A DNA stretch of 64,000 nucleotides, taken from positions 248,001 through 312,000 of the forward strand of contig JBMHDF010000018.1 in the NCBI GenBank assembly GCA_049889535.1, given 5' to 3'. This DNA comes from JAYQKL01 sp049889535. Its GTDB lineage: Bacteria > Pseudomonadota > Alphaproteobacteria > RS24. Below are positions 51,481 through 61,310 of this stretch, piece after piece; position 1 is the stretch's first letter; each line of letters starts with the position of its first letter. Both the position numbers and the translations under genes were made by a program. The notes beneath the pieces are model-generated. The model ran no database searches. It saw only the letters and a list, made by a program, of their open reading frames with translations, and had not been told where the DNA came from.

Positions 51481-53379
51481 TTATTGACCGCGTCTCAAAA
51501 AGGCAGGAATATCCAACTGGCCATCATCATAACCGCCCGTTGTCATTGTGGTTTGCACTGTGGACTGAACCGATTGTGGCTCAGGTGGTTTGATGTCCGA
51601 AACAACCGGTGCTTGCGCAACCGCTTCAGTCGGCTCGCCAGCCTGCTTGGCCACTTCTTCAACCACATCAGCAATATCTGGTTCATTTTGAACAGGCTCA
51701 GACGGAGTTGCTGTCGTGGCTTCGTCAGAACTCACAGCTGCTTCAGATGTCGTTTCAGTTTCTTCAGGGCTTGGCATTTCCGCACCCTCTTCTTCCATAG
51801 CCTCAACATCCACAGCTTTATCGGCTATTTCTGTTTCAGCCTGCGCTTGCGTCTCAGGCGCAGCAATTGCCGATGCCCGCACAGGAGATTTGATTTCCTG
51901 AGGCGGTGTTTCATCAAGCATAAGCGGTTCCATTTTCATGGTTGAGGTCGCTACAGCTGGCTGCTCCTCAATAATAGGCGCAGCTGTCTCTGTTTCAGCT
52001 GGCTTGCTTTCAACAAGGCCCTTATCAAGAGCGATTTTTTCCTTCACAACAGGCGCAATCGGCTCTTGGGGGGCAGCTTTTGCTTTTTCCTCATTTTTAC
52101 GCCCACGCAACACTCTGTCGAGGAAACTTTGTCCGCGTTTCTTGGCGCGGGTTTCACGTGGTGGTTTTTCCGCTTCACCAAGAAAATCAGGGATATTTGA
52201 CGTTTTTTGCGCCTTTTCCTCTGTTTGAGCAGATGGCATTGGCGCGCCATCAGTCTCTTCTGTAACTGGCATTTCTGCCTGCTCACCGATAATATTTTGC
52301 GGTGAACTAAAATCGTTTTCACCAATTACGGGGTCAGTCAGGTTAGATTGGCCAGCTGGGTTGAGCTGCACAACACGCGGTTCGTGCGATTCTGGCAAAC
52401 CTTGAGCCGCAACCGCGCTGTCAATACCCGTTGCAACAACAGATACCCGCATCGAACCTTCAAGGGACTCATCATAAATCGCGCCAATAATAATATTCGC
52501 CTCACCAGAAACCTCTTTCTTGATGCGTGTGGCCGCTTCATCAACTTCATAAAGCGTCATATCATTACCGCCCGTTATATTGATCAGCACACCCGTTGCA
52601 CCTTGCATCGAGTCATCTTCCAATAAGGGATTGGCAATGGCGGCTTCTGCCGCGTCTAAAGCACGGTTCTCACCATCAGCTTCACCAGTGCCCATCATGG
52701 CTTTGCCCATTTCGTTCATGACCATTTTGACATCTGCAAAGTCCAAATTAATCAAACCTGGCTTGGTCATTAAATCTGTCACACTCGCAACGCCCGAATG
52801 CAACACTTCATCGGCAATCGCAAAAGCCTCAACAAAACCGGTTTGCTCATTAGCAACACGGAATAGATTTTGGTTCGGAATGATAATCAGAGTATCGACT
52901 TCTGATGCCAGATTGGCGATACCATCTTCCGCCGAGCGCATACGGCGCGGCCCCTCAAACTCAAACGGCTTGGTGACAACACCAACTGTTAAAATACCCT
53001 GTTCGCGGCACGCTCGCGCAATCACAGGTGCCGCACCTGTTCCGGTGCCACCGCCCATGCCAGCTGTCACAAATACCATATGCGAACCTTGAATCTGATC
53101 TACGATTTCAGCCATTGCCTCTTCAGCCGCCGAGCGACCAATCTCAGGGTCAGAGCCTGCCCCAAGACCTTCAGTGAGCTGTGCGCCCATTTGAATACGC
53201 CGTTCAGCGTGGCTGCCGGTTAGTGATTGGGCGTCCGTGTTGGCCACCACAAAATCAACGCCGTTAAGCCCTGCTTTAATCATATTATTGACAGCATTAC
53301 CGCCAGCTCCGCCGACGCCAATAACTGTAATACGCGGTTTTAATTCCCGTTTTGGGGGAACAGTAAGTTGGATACTCAT
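51481..53379 (-). CDS. ftsZ: Cell-division GTPase FtsZ
   Basis: Tubulin-like GTPase that forms the division ring. The ATG at 53379 (632 residues, starting MSIQLTVPPKRELKPRITV) has AGGAGAAAAC just upstream. The nucleotide motif GGGTGTGAAPVIA and the T7 loop NLDFADVKMVM are clear. After residue ~320 comes a very long Glu/Ala/Pro-rich linker of about 290 residues, then the conserved C-terminal peptide DIPAFLRRG that binds FtsA and ZipA-like partners. The linker is long but typical of alphaproteobacteria. Confidence 0.97.
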   Translation of the reverse strand: MSIQLTVPPKRELKPRITVIGVGGAGGNAVNNMIKAGLNGVDFVVANTDAQSLTGSHAERRIQMGAQLTEGLGAGSDPEIGRSAAEEAMAEIVDQIQGSHMVFVTAGMGGGTGTGAAPVIARACREQGILTVGVVTKPFEFEGPRRMRSAEDGIANLASEVDTLIIIPNQNLFRVANEQTGFVEAFAIADEVLHSGVASVTDLMTKPGLINLDFADVKMVMNEMGKAMMGTGEADGENRALDAAEAAIANPLLEDDSMQGATGVLINITGGNDMTLYEVDEAATRIKKEVSGEANIIIGAIYDESLEGSMRVSVVATGIDSAVAAQGLPESHEPRVVQLNPAGQSNLTDPVIGENDFSSPQNIIGEQAEMPVTEETDGAPMPSAQTEEKAQKTSNIPDFLGEAEKPPRETRAKKRGQSFLDRVLRGRKNEEKAKAAPQEPIAPVVKEKIALDKGLVESKPAETETAAPIIEEQPAVATSTMKMEPLMLDETPPQEIKSPVRASAIAAPETQAQAETEIADKAVDVEAMEEEGAEMPSPEETETTSEAAVSSDEATTATPSEPVQNEPDIADVVEEVAKQAGEPTEAVAQAPVVSDIKPPEPQSVQSTVQTTMTTGGYDDGQLDIPAFLRRGQ

Positions 53380-53491
53380 AGTTTTCTCCTTTCGCTCACA
53401 TGTTTTGCATTGCTGCTTTGTGAGCCAATAGTCCATCTCCCCGCCCGCTCCCAATGAGCAGACTTGATCCATGACAGACAGACTTCAATTT

Positions 53492-53531
53492 GAGCCGTCA
53501 GGCTCGTTCGGAATATGCCCAAAGCATATTC
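53492..53531. other. Paired hairpins in the ftsA-ftsZ gap
   Basis: Two hairpins are adjacent. GAGCC-GTCA-GGCTC at 53492-53505 (5 bp) and GAATATGC-CCAAA-GCATATTC at 53511-53531 (8 bp). No U-run follows, so these are probably leader-RNA structures or protein sites in front of ftsZ rather than a terminator. They lie within a 192-base gap. Confidence 0.5.
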
Positions 53532-53571
53532 AGCCGAGATATTTTGTGTATTTTCCAAATATCCCGCCATC

Positions 53572-54855
53572 TCAAAAATTCCTCTTAAACCAGTTGCCAA
53601 GCTGGCCAAATCGACCCCAAAAACCTGTATGACTGGGGTTTTGATATAAATAATCATTGGGCCGCTTATAGGCATAAGTGACCAGCCCTGTACTCGCTGC
53701 GAAAGCGGGCCCTGATGCCGCCTCTGGCAGTCCAGCCATGCGCATAGGCCGTCCGCGGCGCACTTGTTTTTCTAAAATTTGCGCCGCCAAATCTTCAACA
53801 CCTGTCAATTGCGCCCCGCCGCCAGTTAAAATCACCCGCCGCCCAACAAATTGACTCAAAGCAGAGCTTTCAATTTTTTCACGCACCAGTTCAAAGATTT
53901 CTTCAAGGCGCGGGCGAATAATTTGGGTTAATTGGGCGCGATCAATAGCTTGAATTTGCGACGGGTCATTTTCACCAATGGGCAAAATATTGACATTTTC
54001 ATGTATGGCTGTGGTATCCGACCAAGCTGAGCCATGCATCATTTTAAGCCGTTCCGCCTGCTCAACAGGAATATTCAAAATCTGCGCAATGTCAGTCGTA
54101 ATATTATGCGCGCCAATAGGCAAAATAGCTGTATAGATTGGCGCGCCTTCAAAAAACACGGTAAAGCCTGTTGTGCCAGCACCCAAATCAATCACTGTCG
54201 CGCCTAAATCTGCTTCATCCTCAACCAGACAAGATAAAGCGCTGGCATAGGGTGTGGCGATTAAGCGGTCAATTGTGAGGTGAGATTTTTCGATGCATAA
54301 TAATAAATTACGCACCGGCGTGATTGGCGCGGTCATTACATGGGTCGTCACCCGCAACATATCGCCATGCATGCCGCGCGGGTCCTGCACATTTGGCCCA
54401 TTATCAATTTTATAAGAAACCGGTATCGCGTGAAGTAACTCAACTTGTTCTGACGCGCATTTATCCCGCGCTTGCAATAAGGCCGATGATAAAATGTCAT
54501 CATCAACCGCATAACCATTTAGCGGCTCGGTGACATTATAAGTCTGGCTTTGCAACGCCGTTGATGAAATTCCAACCAGCACATTCTCAATGGTTGTATC
54601 CGCCATGCGTTCAGCCGCCTCAACTGCTGCGCGAATGCTTTTTTCAGCAGCCTCCATATCGGTCACCATACCCGCACGCAGGCCCTTAGACGCATATGTG
54701 CCAACCCCTTTAACCTGCATCAAAGCGCTGCCATGCTCGGTCATAGGATGCGCTACAATACAAGCAATCTTGCTGCTGCCAATATCCAGCACCGCCACCG
54801 GACCCGCGCGGTGTATTCGGCTTGCAAATTGCTGATGATGCAAGGGTTGGTTCAT
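53572..54855 (-). CDS. ftsA: Cell-division protein FtsA (actin fold)
   Basis: Tethers FtsZ to the membrane. The 427-residue protein has the ATPase motifs AVLDIGSSKIACIV and VIDLGAGTTGFTVF, the adenosine motif ILTGGGAQLTGV, and an amphipathic C-terminal helix (FGQLGNWFKRNF) that binds the membrane. The start overlaps the ftsQ stop by 4 bases. Confidence 0.96.
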   Translation of the reverse strand: MNQPLHHQQFASRIHRAGPVAVLDIGSSKIACIVAHPMTEHGSALMQVKGVGTYASKGLRAGMVTDMEAAEKSIRAAVEAAERMADTTIENVLVGISSTALQSQTYNVTEPLNGYAVDDDILSSALLQARDKCASEQVELLHAIPVSYKIDNGPNVQDPRGMHGDMLRVTTHVMTAPITPVRNLLLCIEKSHLTIDRLIATPYASALSCLVEDEADLGATVIDLGAGTTGFTVFFEGAPIYTAILPIGAHNITTDIAQILNIPVEQAERLKMMHGSAWSDTTAIHENVNILPIGENDPSQIQAIDRAQLTQIIRPRLEEIFELVREKIESSALSQFVGRRVILTGGGAQLTGVEDLAAQILEKQVRRGRPMRMAGLPEAASGPAFAASTGLVTYAYKRPNDYLYQNPSHTGFWGRFGQLGNWFKRNF

Positions 54856-55700
54856 GTCGCCTTCTCCGTCTTTTTCTTATTGTCCGGCAAAGGTAAAGCG
54901 CGCAAAAGTATGCGGTCTTCCATACGCAAATCTATAGCGCGCCCATGCAGAGCTAAAACGCGCTTTTCTTTTTCCATTTCCATCAAAAGCTTGAGCGCTT
55001 TTTCGACATTTTCAGCCGGCAAATGCACCGCCCCACCATGATCAAGATAAACAGTCCAACGCCGGTCACCATAGCGGCGCGCCCCAACCATGCGATTGCG
55101 CAATACCGGATAAGCGGTCATCAAATCCATAAACTGCGCGGCATATAAATGGCTATTCTCGCCCTCCATAGTCGGCAAATGGTGAAAGCGCGTGAGATAA
55201 TTGCGCGTGATTTTCACCCCATCGCGGTCAATCAGATATAAATGCTCATCTTGCCGCCAGAGGGCAAATGGCTCTCTTTCCACCAATTCAATATGAAAAC
55301 GATCTGGCAAAATACGGGTGATGCTGGCCGACTTGACCCAAGCCAGCATTTCAAGGCGCGCTTGTGCCGCCTCAATATCCACCGCAAAAATAGGCGTGCC
55401 GAGGGGCGTATCAAAAGCGTCGATAATATCTTGCTGGCGCGTGTTATGGCGCCCTGTGACACTCACCCCTTTGAGTTGCAAGCCTAAATCAGCAAATTGT
55501 TGATGCATGCCATTCACCAGCAAGCTGCGTGTTTGGGCCAATGTCCCATTCAACCAGAGGCCAGCCATCACAACCGATAAGAAAAACACACCAAGCATAA
55601 TGGGGGCGAGCGGACCCGACTTTAACAGCCGAACCAAAAGCGCGAGCAAATTAATCGGCGTCGCCAGCAGCGACACAAAATATTGTTTTAACGCTGACAT
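54852..55700 (-). CDS. ftsQ: Cell-division protein FtsQ (DivIB)
   Basis: Bitopic scaffold of the divisome. The ATG at 55700 has GGAGG upstream and gives 282 residues; a longer frame at 55721 would overlap ddl further. One N-terminal membrane helix (IMLGVFFLSVVMAGLWL) precedes the POTRA domain beginning LQLKGVSVTGRHNTRQQDI, then the beta domain with FHIELVEREPFALWRQD. It overlaps ddl by 13 bases and ftsA by 4. Confidence 0.93.
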   Translation of the reverse strand: MSALKQYFVSLLATPINLLALLVRLLKSGPLAPIMLGVFFLSVVMAGLWLNGTLAQTRSLLVNGMHQQFADLGLQLKGVSVTGRHNTRQQDIIDAFDTPLGTPIFAVDIEAAQARLEMLAWVKSASITRILPDRFHIELVEREPFALWRQDEHLYLIDRDGVKITRNYLTRFHHLPTMEGENSHLYAAQFMDLMTAYPVLRNRMVGARRYGDRRWTVYLDHGGAVHLPAENVEKALKLLMEMEKEKRVLALHGRAIDLRMEDRILLRALPLPDNKKKTEKAT

Positions 55701-56599
55701 GATGCATCCTCCACCATCCATTGAACCAATTCATCATATGAAATGCCTCGATAGGCAGCCATTTCTGGTACCAAAGACAAATCAGTCATGCCGGGCTGGG
55801 TATTAATTTCTAATAAGATGAGACCCAACCCATTTTCGTCATATCTAAAATCACTCCGTGAAACACCTCTACACCCCAGCGCCTGATGCGCCGCCAGAGA
55901 CACATTCTTAATTTCTTCTGCAAGCTGGTCTGGAATTTGGGCTGGCAAAATATGCGCGCAAATGCCGTCTGTATATTTTGCGGTAAAATCATAAAACCCT
56001 TCAGATGGTACGATTTCCATCACCTCAAGCGCCTCATCGCCCATCACACCGCAGGTAAATTCGCGACCTGGCACATAGGTTTCTAACATTGCGTCACCGT
56101 CAAAAGGCCAGTTCTCAAGGTTTAAAAATTCTGGGACAGGCGCATTTTCATCCACCAAATACACACCCACACTTGAGCCTTCATTTATGGGCTTCACCAC
56201 ATAAGGCGGTTGCATCGGATGGGTTTGATAATTTGCTTTTGAAATCAGCATATCGGGCGCCACTGGAAGCCCTAATTGTTTGAACAGATATTTGGCCTTG
56301 ATTTTATCCATCGCCAGAGATGACGCCAACACACCTGAATGCGTGTAGGGCAGTTCTAATATTTCCAATACGCCCTGTATCACCCCATCCTCGCCGAAAG
56401 TGCCGTGCAGGCAATTGAGGACACAATCAGGCTTCAATTCTGCCAAGCGCTGTGCAATATCGCGCCCTGCATCGATTTCAGAAACTTCAAACCCTAAACG
56501 CTGCAACGCGGCCGCGCAGTTTTTACCCGATTGCAAACTAATATCGCGCTCGGCTGACCAGCCACCCATCAATACCGCAATATGCTTGAACTGACTCAT
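55688..56599 (-). CDS. ddl: D-alanine-D-alanine ligase
   Basis: Makes the D-Ala-D-Ala terminus of the peptide stem. The 303-residue ATP-grasp enzyme has the N-terminal GTFGEDGVIQG, the ATP-binding PYVVKPINEGSSVGV, and the C-terminal catalytic EINTQPGMTDLSLVP. It overlaps murB and ftsQ. Confidence 0.97.
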   Translation of the reverse strand: MSQFKHIAVLMGGWSAERDISLQSGKNCAAALQRLGFEVSEIDAGRDIAQRLAELKPDCVLNCLHGTFGEDGVIQGVLEILELPYTHSGVLASSLAMDKIKAKYLFKQLGLPVAPDMLISKANYQTHPMQPPYVVKPINEGSSVGVYLVDENAPVPEFLNLENWPFDGDAMLETYVPGREFTCGVMGDEALEVMEIVPSEGFYDFTAKYTDGICAHILPAQIPDQLAEEIKNVSLAAHQALGCRGVSRSDFRYDENGLGLILLEINTQPGMTDLSLVPEMAAYRGISYDELVQWMVEDASCQR

Positions 56600-57561
56600 G
56601 ACACACCCTCACTCTCATGGGCCGCTTTTTGCGCTTGCCCAATGCGTTTGATTTCCCAATGCAACTCAATCCCCGCTGTCTCTTGTACGCGTTGGCGCAC
56701 CTGCTCACCCAAAGCCTCCAAATCACGCGCTGCCGCAGCGCCATGATTGATAAGAAAATTGCAATGTTTTTCAGAAATTTGTGCATCGCCAAGCCGCATA
56801 CCACGACAGCCTGCTGCATCTATCAATTTCCATGCCTTTGGCCCATCCGGATTGGTGCCGCCTGGATTGCGGAAAGTGCTGCCGCCTGTGCGCGCCCGAA
56901 TGGGCTGGCTATCTTCGCGCGAGGTAACAATATCCTGCATTTGCTGCTCAATTTCATCACGCGCCCCTGCCTGCAATTGATAAGTCGCAGAGATAAAAAT
57001 ATACGCCTCTGGCACACCGCAATGACGATAAGCAAACTCCATATCTTGTTTGGTGAAAACATGCTCGCGACCCTCTTGGTCGAGGGCAACAGCCTGTACA
57101 AAACAATCAGCCGTTTCGCCGCCATAAGCCCCTGCATTCATGCGTAAAGCCCCGCCAATCGAACCGGGAATACCGACATAAAACGCCAATCCTGCCAGCC
57201 CGTTTTTCGCGGCAAAAAGCGCCACTTGCTTATCCAAAGCCGCCGCGCCTGCCGTAAGTTGGTTTTGATCATTAACTGTGATTTCAGCAAAGGCTTTACC
57301 CAATTTAATGACCACACCAGCAAAGCCGCCATCGCGAACCAAACTATTGGACCCCGCCCCTAGCACATATAGCGGCACCTCTTCTGGGCAGTTTTGCAAG
57401 AAATAAGCGAGGTCGTCTTTATCAGCTGGCGTAAATAAATAAGCCGCCGCACCGCCAACACGGAACCAAGTCAAATCAGAGAGCGAGACATTTGCACGCA
57501 ATTTGCCGCGCAAGTCTGGCAGATGTTCAGCAAGATTAGCAAAGTCTGCTTGCTTAACCAT
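56596..57561 (-). CDS. murB: UDP-N-acetylenolpyruvoylglucosamine reductase
   Basis: FAD-dependent NADPH reduction to UDP-MurNAc. The ATG at 57561 (321 residues, starting MVKQADFANLAEHLPD) follows GGGGGG. FAD-contacting segments are RVGGAAAYLF, YVLGAGSNSLVRDGG and FYVGIPGSIGGALRMNAGAYG; the catalytic Ser is in the ARTGGSTFRNPGG motif. It is a short (type I/II) MurB. The start overlaps the murC stop by 8 bases. Confidence 0.96.
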   Translation of the reverse strand: MVKQADFANLAEHLPDLRGKLRANVSLSDLTWFRVGGAAAYLFTPADKDDLAYFLQNCPEEVPLYVLGAGSNSLVRDGGFAGVVIKLGKAFAEITVNDQNQLTAGAAALDKQVALFAAKNGLAGLAFYVGIPGSIGGALRMNAGAYGGETADCFVQAVALDQEGREHVFTKQDMEFAYRHCGVPEAYIFISATYQLQAGARDEIEQQMQDIVTSREDSQPIRARTGGSTFRNPGGTNPDGPKAWKLIDAAGCRGMRLGDAQISEKHCNFLINHGAAAARDLEALGEQVRQRVQETAGIELHWEIKRIGQAQKAAHESEGVS

Positions 57562-58978
57562 CGCACCCCCCTGATAAAGTTTCGGGCATGTCATAAGCCC
57601 AATTGCTGATAGACCCCGCCCCTAAAAACAGAACAATGTCTCCCGAGTTTGCTTGTGCTTTTATCAATCCCGCAATTTCTGATGGGTCATTAATTGTTGT
57701 CACCTGCCGATGCCCATGCGCGCGAATACCCTCAGCCAGAGTCTGCGCATCAACACCTGCAATCGGTTTTTCACCCGCTTCATAAACAGGGGTGATAATC
57801 ACGCTATCGGCCTCATTGAAACAACGGCAGAAATCTTCAAATAAATCGCGCAGGCGCGTATAGCGATGCGGCTGCAAAATAGCCATAACCCGGCCTTTTG
57901 TTGTGCCGCGCGCACTTTCTAAAACAGCAGATATTTCAACCGGGTGATGCGCATAATCATCATAAATATCAATACCTTGCCAATTCCCAACATGTGTGAA
58001 ACGCCGCTTCACACCCGCAAAACTCGACAAAGATTGACGCAGTTTTTCTATCTCAATACCAAGTTCCAGACCAATACCAATTGCCGCCAAAGCATTTTGC
58101 AAATTATGCTTACCCGCCATTGGCAAAACAAAACCTTCATAAGTTTCATGCTGTCCGGTACGGCGATTATTATGAGCAATATCAAAGCCGGTTTGCCCAT
58201 TTTTCGTTGATATATTGACAGCACGCAAGTCAGCCTGCGCGCTTAAGCCATAGCTGATTAAGCGCCTATCCTGCACCCGACCCATAAGGGCCTGCACTTC
58301 AGCATGGTCAATACACATCAAAGCCGCGCCATAAAATGGTATATTTGTAAGATAAGAACGAAACGCGTCTTTAAGAGCGTCAAAATTTCCGTAAAAATCA
58401 AGATGCTCCGGATCTATATTTGTAACGACGCCCAGCGTTGAGGGCAGACGCACAAATGTTCCGTCACTCTCATCAGCCTCCACCACCATCCAGTCGCCCG
58501 CCCCCAAGCGTGCATTCGTGCCATAAGCATTGATGATACCGCCATTAATCACCGTCGGGTCATAACCAGCACCATCCAATAGTGTGGCGACCAAAGAGGT
58601 GGTGGTGGTTTTGCCATGCGTGCCTGCAATGGTGATGGTTGATTTCAAACGCATTAACTCGGCCAGCATTTCCGCACGGCGCACAATGGCAATACCCGCT
58701 TTTCGCGCCGCTTGCACCTCTGGATTGTCTTCTTTAATGGCTGAGGAAATCACCACAATGCCAACGCCTTGAATATGCGCCCCATCATGGCTTGTCATAA
58801 TTTGAATGCCCATTTTTTGTAGGCGCTCAACATTGGCATTCTGGCTCATATCCGAACCCTGAACCTGATAACCCAGATTATGCATCACTTCTGCAATACC
58901 GGACATGCCAATGCCACCAATACCAACCAAATGGACAATGCCAATTGCTTCGGGGCTGGCGGGGGTCATTTGTGTCAT
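57554..58978 (-). CDS. murC: UDP-N-acetylmuramate-L-alanine ligase
   Basis: Adds L-Ala to UDP-MurNAc. The 474 residues include the Rossmann-like VHLVGIGGIGMSGIAEVM, the ATP loop IAGTHGKTTTTSLVA, and the YDDYAHHPVEISAVLE segment. Standard Mur ligase order. The start overlaps the murG stop by 4 bases. Confidence 0.97.
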   Translation of the reverse strand: MTQMTPASPEAIGIVHLVGIGGIGMSGIAEVMHNLGYQVQGSDMSQNANVERLQKMGIQIMTSHDGAHIQGVGIVVISSAIKEDNPEVQAARKAGIAIVRRAEMLAELMRLKSTITIAGTHGKTTTTSLVATLLDGAGYDPTVINGGIINAYGTNARLGAGDWMVVEADESDGTFVRLPSTLGVVTNIDPEHLDFYGNFDALKDAFRSYLTNIPFYGAALMCIDHAEVQALMGRVQDRRLISYGLSAQADLRAVNISTKNGQTGFDIAHNNRRTGQHETYEGFVLPMAGKHNLQNALAAIGIGLELGIEIEKLRQSLSSFAGVKRRFTHVGNWQGIDIYDDYAHHPVEISAVLESARGTTKGRVMAILQPHRYTRLRDLFEDFCRCFNEADSVIITPVYEAGEKPIAGVDAQTLAEGIRAHGHRQVTTINDPSEIAGLIKAQANSGDIVLFLGAGSISNWAYDMPETLSGGCDG

Positions 58979-60132
58979 GTCCGCACCTCCTGATATGAGG
59001 CTGGCTTATCTGGGCAACCAGCAATTTTTTCGGCAAAATCGGCGAGGCGGTCTGTGGCATCGCGCACGCTGCGTTTTTGTGCCGCTTGCGCAACAGCTTT
59101 GAGTCGTTGTGGCTGGTCCATCAAATCGCCCAACAAAACTGAAAGCGTTTCTGGTGTGAACAATTTTTGTTCCATCAAAAACGCGCCATCATGATTGCTC
59201 AACTGCACCGCATTATTCATCTGATCTTGGTCAATCGCGCCAGGCAAAGGTACCAGGATTGCTGGACGCCCCATGACCGCAAGCTCAGAAACAGTGGACG
59301 CCCCAGAGCGCGCAATAATCAAATGCGCTGCATGCATGCGCTCAGGCAAGTCTTGGAAAAAATCGCGCAGCTCAACATTAACCGAATTGTCGTTATAAAT
59401 TTTGAGTGTATCGCGTAATTCAGCACGACGGCATTGCTGCACCAATTTTAAGCGCTGGCGTTTTTCTGCTGGCAATTTTGCAACCGCAGCGGGTACCACC
59501 TCACTCAATATTGACGCGCCTTGCGACCCCCCAAAGACCAGCAAATTAAACGCTTCATCCGCCAATGGCGGCTGATAATCCTCATTTGTTAATGCAATAA
59601 TTTCTTCGCGCAGCGGGTTACCTGTCACCTCAAGGTGTTTGCGCTTGCGATGCGGCACATGTTTTGTGCCAACATAGGAAACAGCGACAGCTGCACCAAT
59701 TTTAATCAAAGCTTTATTGGCGCGTCCCAAAACAGCGTTTTGTTCATGGATAGCAATTGGAATAAATAAAAAACGCGCTGCCATGAGCGGCACAAAACTT
59801 GGATAGCCGCCAAAACCAATCACCGCATGCGGGCGCTGTCTGAGGTAAAAACCCATTGCTTGTAAAACACCAAAAGTGATTTTTAACGGCGCAAAAAGAC
59901 GCGCGATGAATGAGCCGGCAAAAAATGTTGCAGAGCGCGTGGTACGAATATCAAGCGCTTCGAGCTGTTGTCCATATTTGAAAGCGCGGTTATCGGTCAT
60001 CATCACCACCTGATGACCACGTTTTTGTAAAACACGCGCCAGAGAGAGAGCCGGGAAGAAATGCCCACCTGTGCCACCTGCCGCAAGATAAATACGTTTA
60101 GGGTTTTGAGAGAGGGTTTGACTTTGCATCAT
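58975..60132 (-). CDS. murG: Lipid II synthase MurG (N-acetylglucosaminyltransferase)
   Basis: Adds GlcNAc to lipid I at the inner face of the membrane. The 385-residue GT-B enzyme has the N-terminal AAGGTGGHFFPALSLAR motif and the C-terminal donor-binding GSQGASILSEVVP and ARSGASTVSELAVMGRPAILVPLP segments. Standard position between murC and ftsW. Confidence 0.97.
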   Translation of the reverse strand: MMQSQTLSQNPKRIYLAAGGTGGHFFPALSLARVLQKRGHQVVMMTDNRAFKYGQQLEALDIRTTRSATFFAGSFIARLFAPLKITFGVLQAMGFYLRQRPHAVIGFGGYPSFVPLMAARFLFIPIAIHEQNAVLGRANKALIKIGAAVAVSYVGTKHVPHRKRKHLEVTGNPLREEIIALTNEDYQPPLADEAFNLLVFGGSQGASILSEVVPAAVAKLPAEKRQRLKLVQQCRRAELRDTLKIYNDNSVNVELRDFFQDLPERMHAAHLIIARSGASTVSELAVMGRPAILVPLPGAIDQDQMNNAVQLSNHDGAFLMEQKLFTPETLSVLLGDLMDQPQRLKAVAQAAQKRSVRDATDRLADFAEKIAGCPDKPASYQEVRT

Positions 60133-61310
60133 ATCCGACCCTCCGCAATTAATTCTTTTGAAAGTGAGACTTCTGTCACGCCACGTGAGCTGAATTGACC
60201 GTGTGGTAACCGCTTTCGTGTCAGAGATAAAATCATGCCCATTGTTAGCGCCAATGCTAATAAGGACGAACCGCCATAAGATATAAAAGGAAGCGTCATG
60301 CCTTTTGCAGGCGCCAAATTGAGATTGACGGCAAGGTTAAAAATACTTTGTAAGCCAAACAAGCCGACCAGACCAATTCCTGATAATTGTATCCAGTGCT
60401 GGCGCTCTTGTTGCAGGCGCCAGCAGGCGCGCAAAATCACCGCTGCAAATACTGCGATAATCATCATCCCAAATAAGATACCACCCTCTTCGGCAGCCAC
60501 AGCAAATACATAATCTGTATGCGCATCTGGTAGGATTGATTTGACCTTACCATCACCCAAGCCTGTGCCAAGAAAACCACCATTTTGGATGGCCTCAACA
60601 GCGCGCTCAACCTGATAATTATCGCCTGAGTCCGGATTGATAAATCGCTCAATTCGGCTCTTCACATGCGGCATAAGACGATAAGCCATCACCGCGCCTG
60701 CCATGCCGAAAAAGGATAAAAAGGCAAGAAACGCATAAGACCCACCCGCCACAAAATATAAGCCGGCCCACACCACAGTCAGCAAAACAGTCTGCCCAAA
60801 GTCGGGCTGCAACATTAATAAGCTGGCGCATAATAAATAAATCATCACCGCCATCAAGCGCCCACGAAAATCAAATTGGGTGTTATAGGAAGAAAAGCAC
60901 CAGGCTACAGCCACCACAAAACAGGGTTTCAAAAACTCTGACGGCTGCACAGAAAAACCAAAGACGCGTATCCAGCGCTGCGCCCCTTTAATCGCTTCAG
61001 TATCCAACACAGTAATGACCATACCGACCAGCGCGCCCAAACCAACCACAAAGGCCACACGCCGCAGCCATTCAGGCGGCAAAAGCGATAAACCAATAGC
61101 AACCACCAGCGCAAGTGTTAAGAAAACCAGCTGGCGATAAGCAAAATGGTAAGTTGGCAATTCCAGCCGATGCGCGACTGCCGGACTTGCGGCAAAAGCC
61201 ATGATGAAGCCAAGACCAACCATCACGACCAGACCAAGCAATAACCATCGGTCAATCGTCCACCACCAATCGGCCAGCAAGCCTTTATCTTTGCGGGTCA
61301 AGCCAATCAT
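60129..61310 (-). CDS. ftsW: Septal peptidoglycan glycosyltransferase FtsW
   Basis: SEDS polymerase for septal synthesis with FtsI. The ATG at 61310 follows GGGGAGG and gives 393 residues; a longer frame would overlap murD. It has about 10 membrane helices, the SEDS segment GAQRWIRVFGFSVQPSEF, the periplasmic loop NGGFLGTGLGDGKVKSILPDAHTDYVFA, and a C-terminal LPFISYGGSS motif. It overlaps murD (ATGA) and murG. Confidence 0.96.
   Translation of the reverse strand: MIGLTRKDKGLLADWWWTIDRWLLLGLVVMVGLGFIMAFAASPAVAHRLELPTYHFAYRQLVFLTLALVVAIGLSLLPPEWLRRVAFVVGLGALVGMVITVLDTEAIKGAQRWIRVFGFSVQPSEFLKPCFVVAVAWCFSSYNTQFDFRGRLMAVMIYLLCASLLMLQPDFGQTVLLTVVWAGLYFVAGGSYAFLAFLSFFGMAGAVMAYRLMPHVKSRIERFINPDSGDNYQVERAVEAIQNGGFLGTGLGDGKVKSILPDAHTDYVFAVAAEEGGILFGMMIIAVFAAVILRACWRLQQERQHWIQLSGIGLVGLFGLQSIFNLAVNLNLAPAKGMTLPFISYGGSSLLALALTMGMILSLTRKRLPHGQFSSRGVTEVSLSKELIAEGRI

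Noticed and set aside
51484..51945. A 153-codon open frame on + antisense to the ftsZ linker
   Set aside because: The repetitive Glu/Ala-rich linker codons leave the reverse strand open. The translation is Cys/Arg/Phe-rich without any domain.
53376..53675. A 99-codon frame on - over the ftsA end and the ftsA-ftsZ gap
   Set aside because: It starts inside ftsA in another frame, and the ribosome binding site and motifs favour the ftsZ start at 53379.
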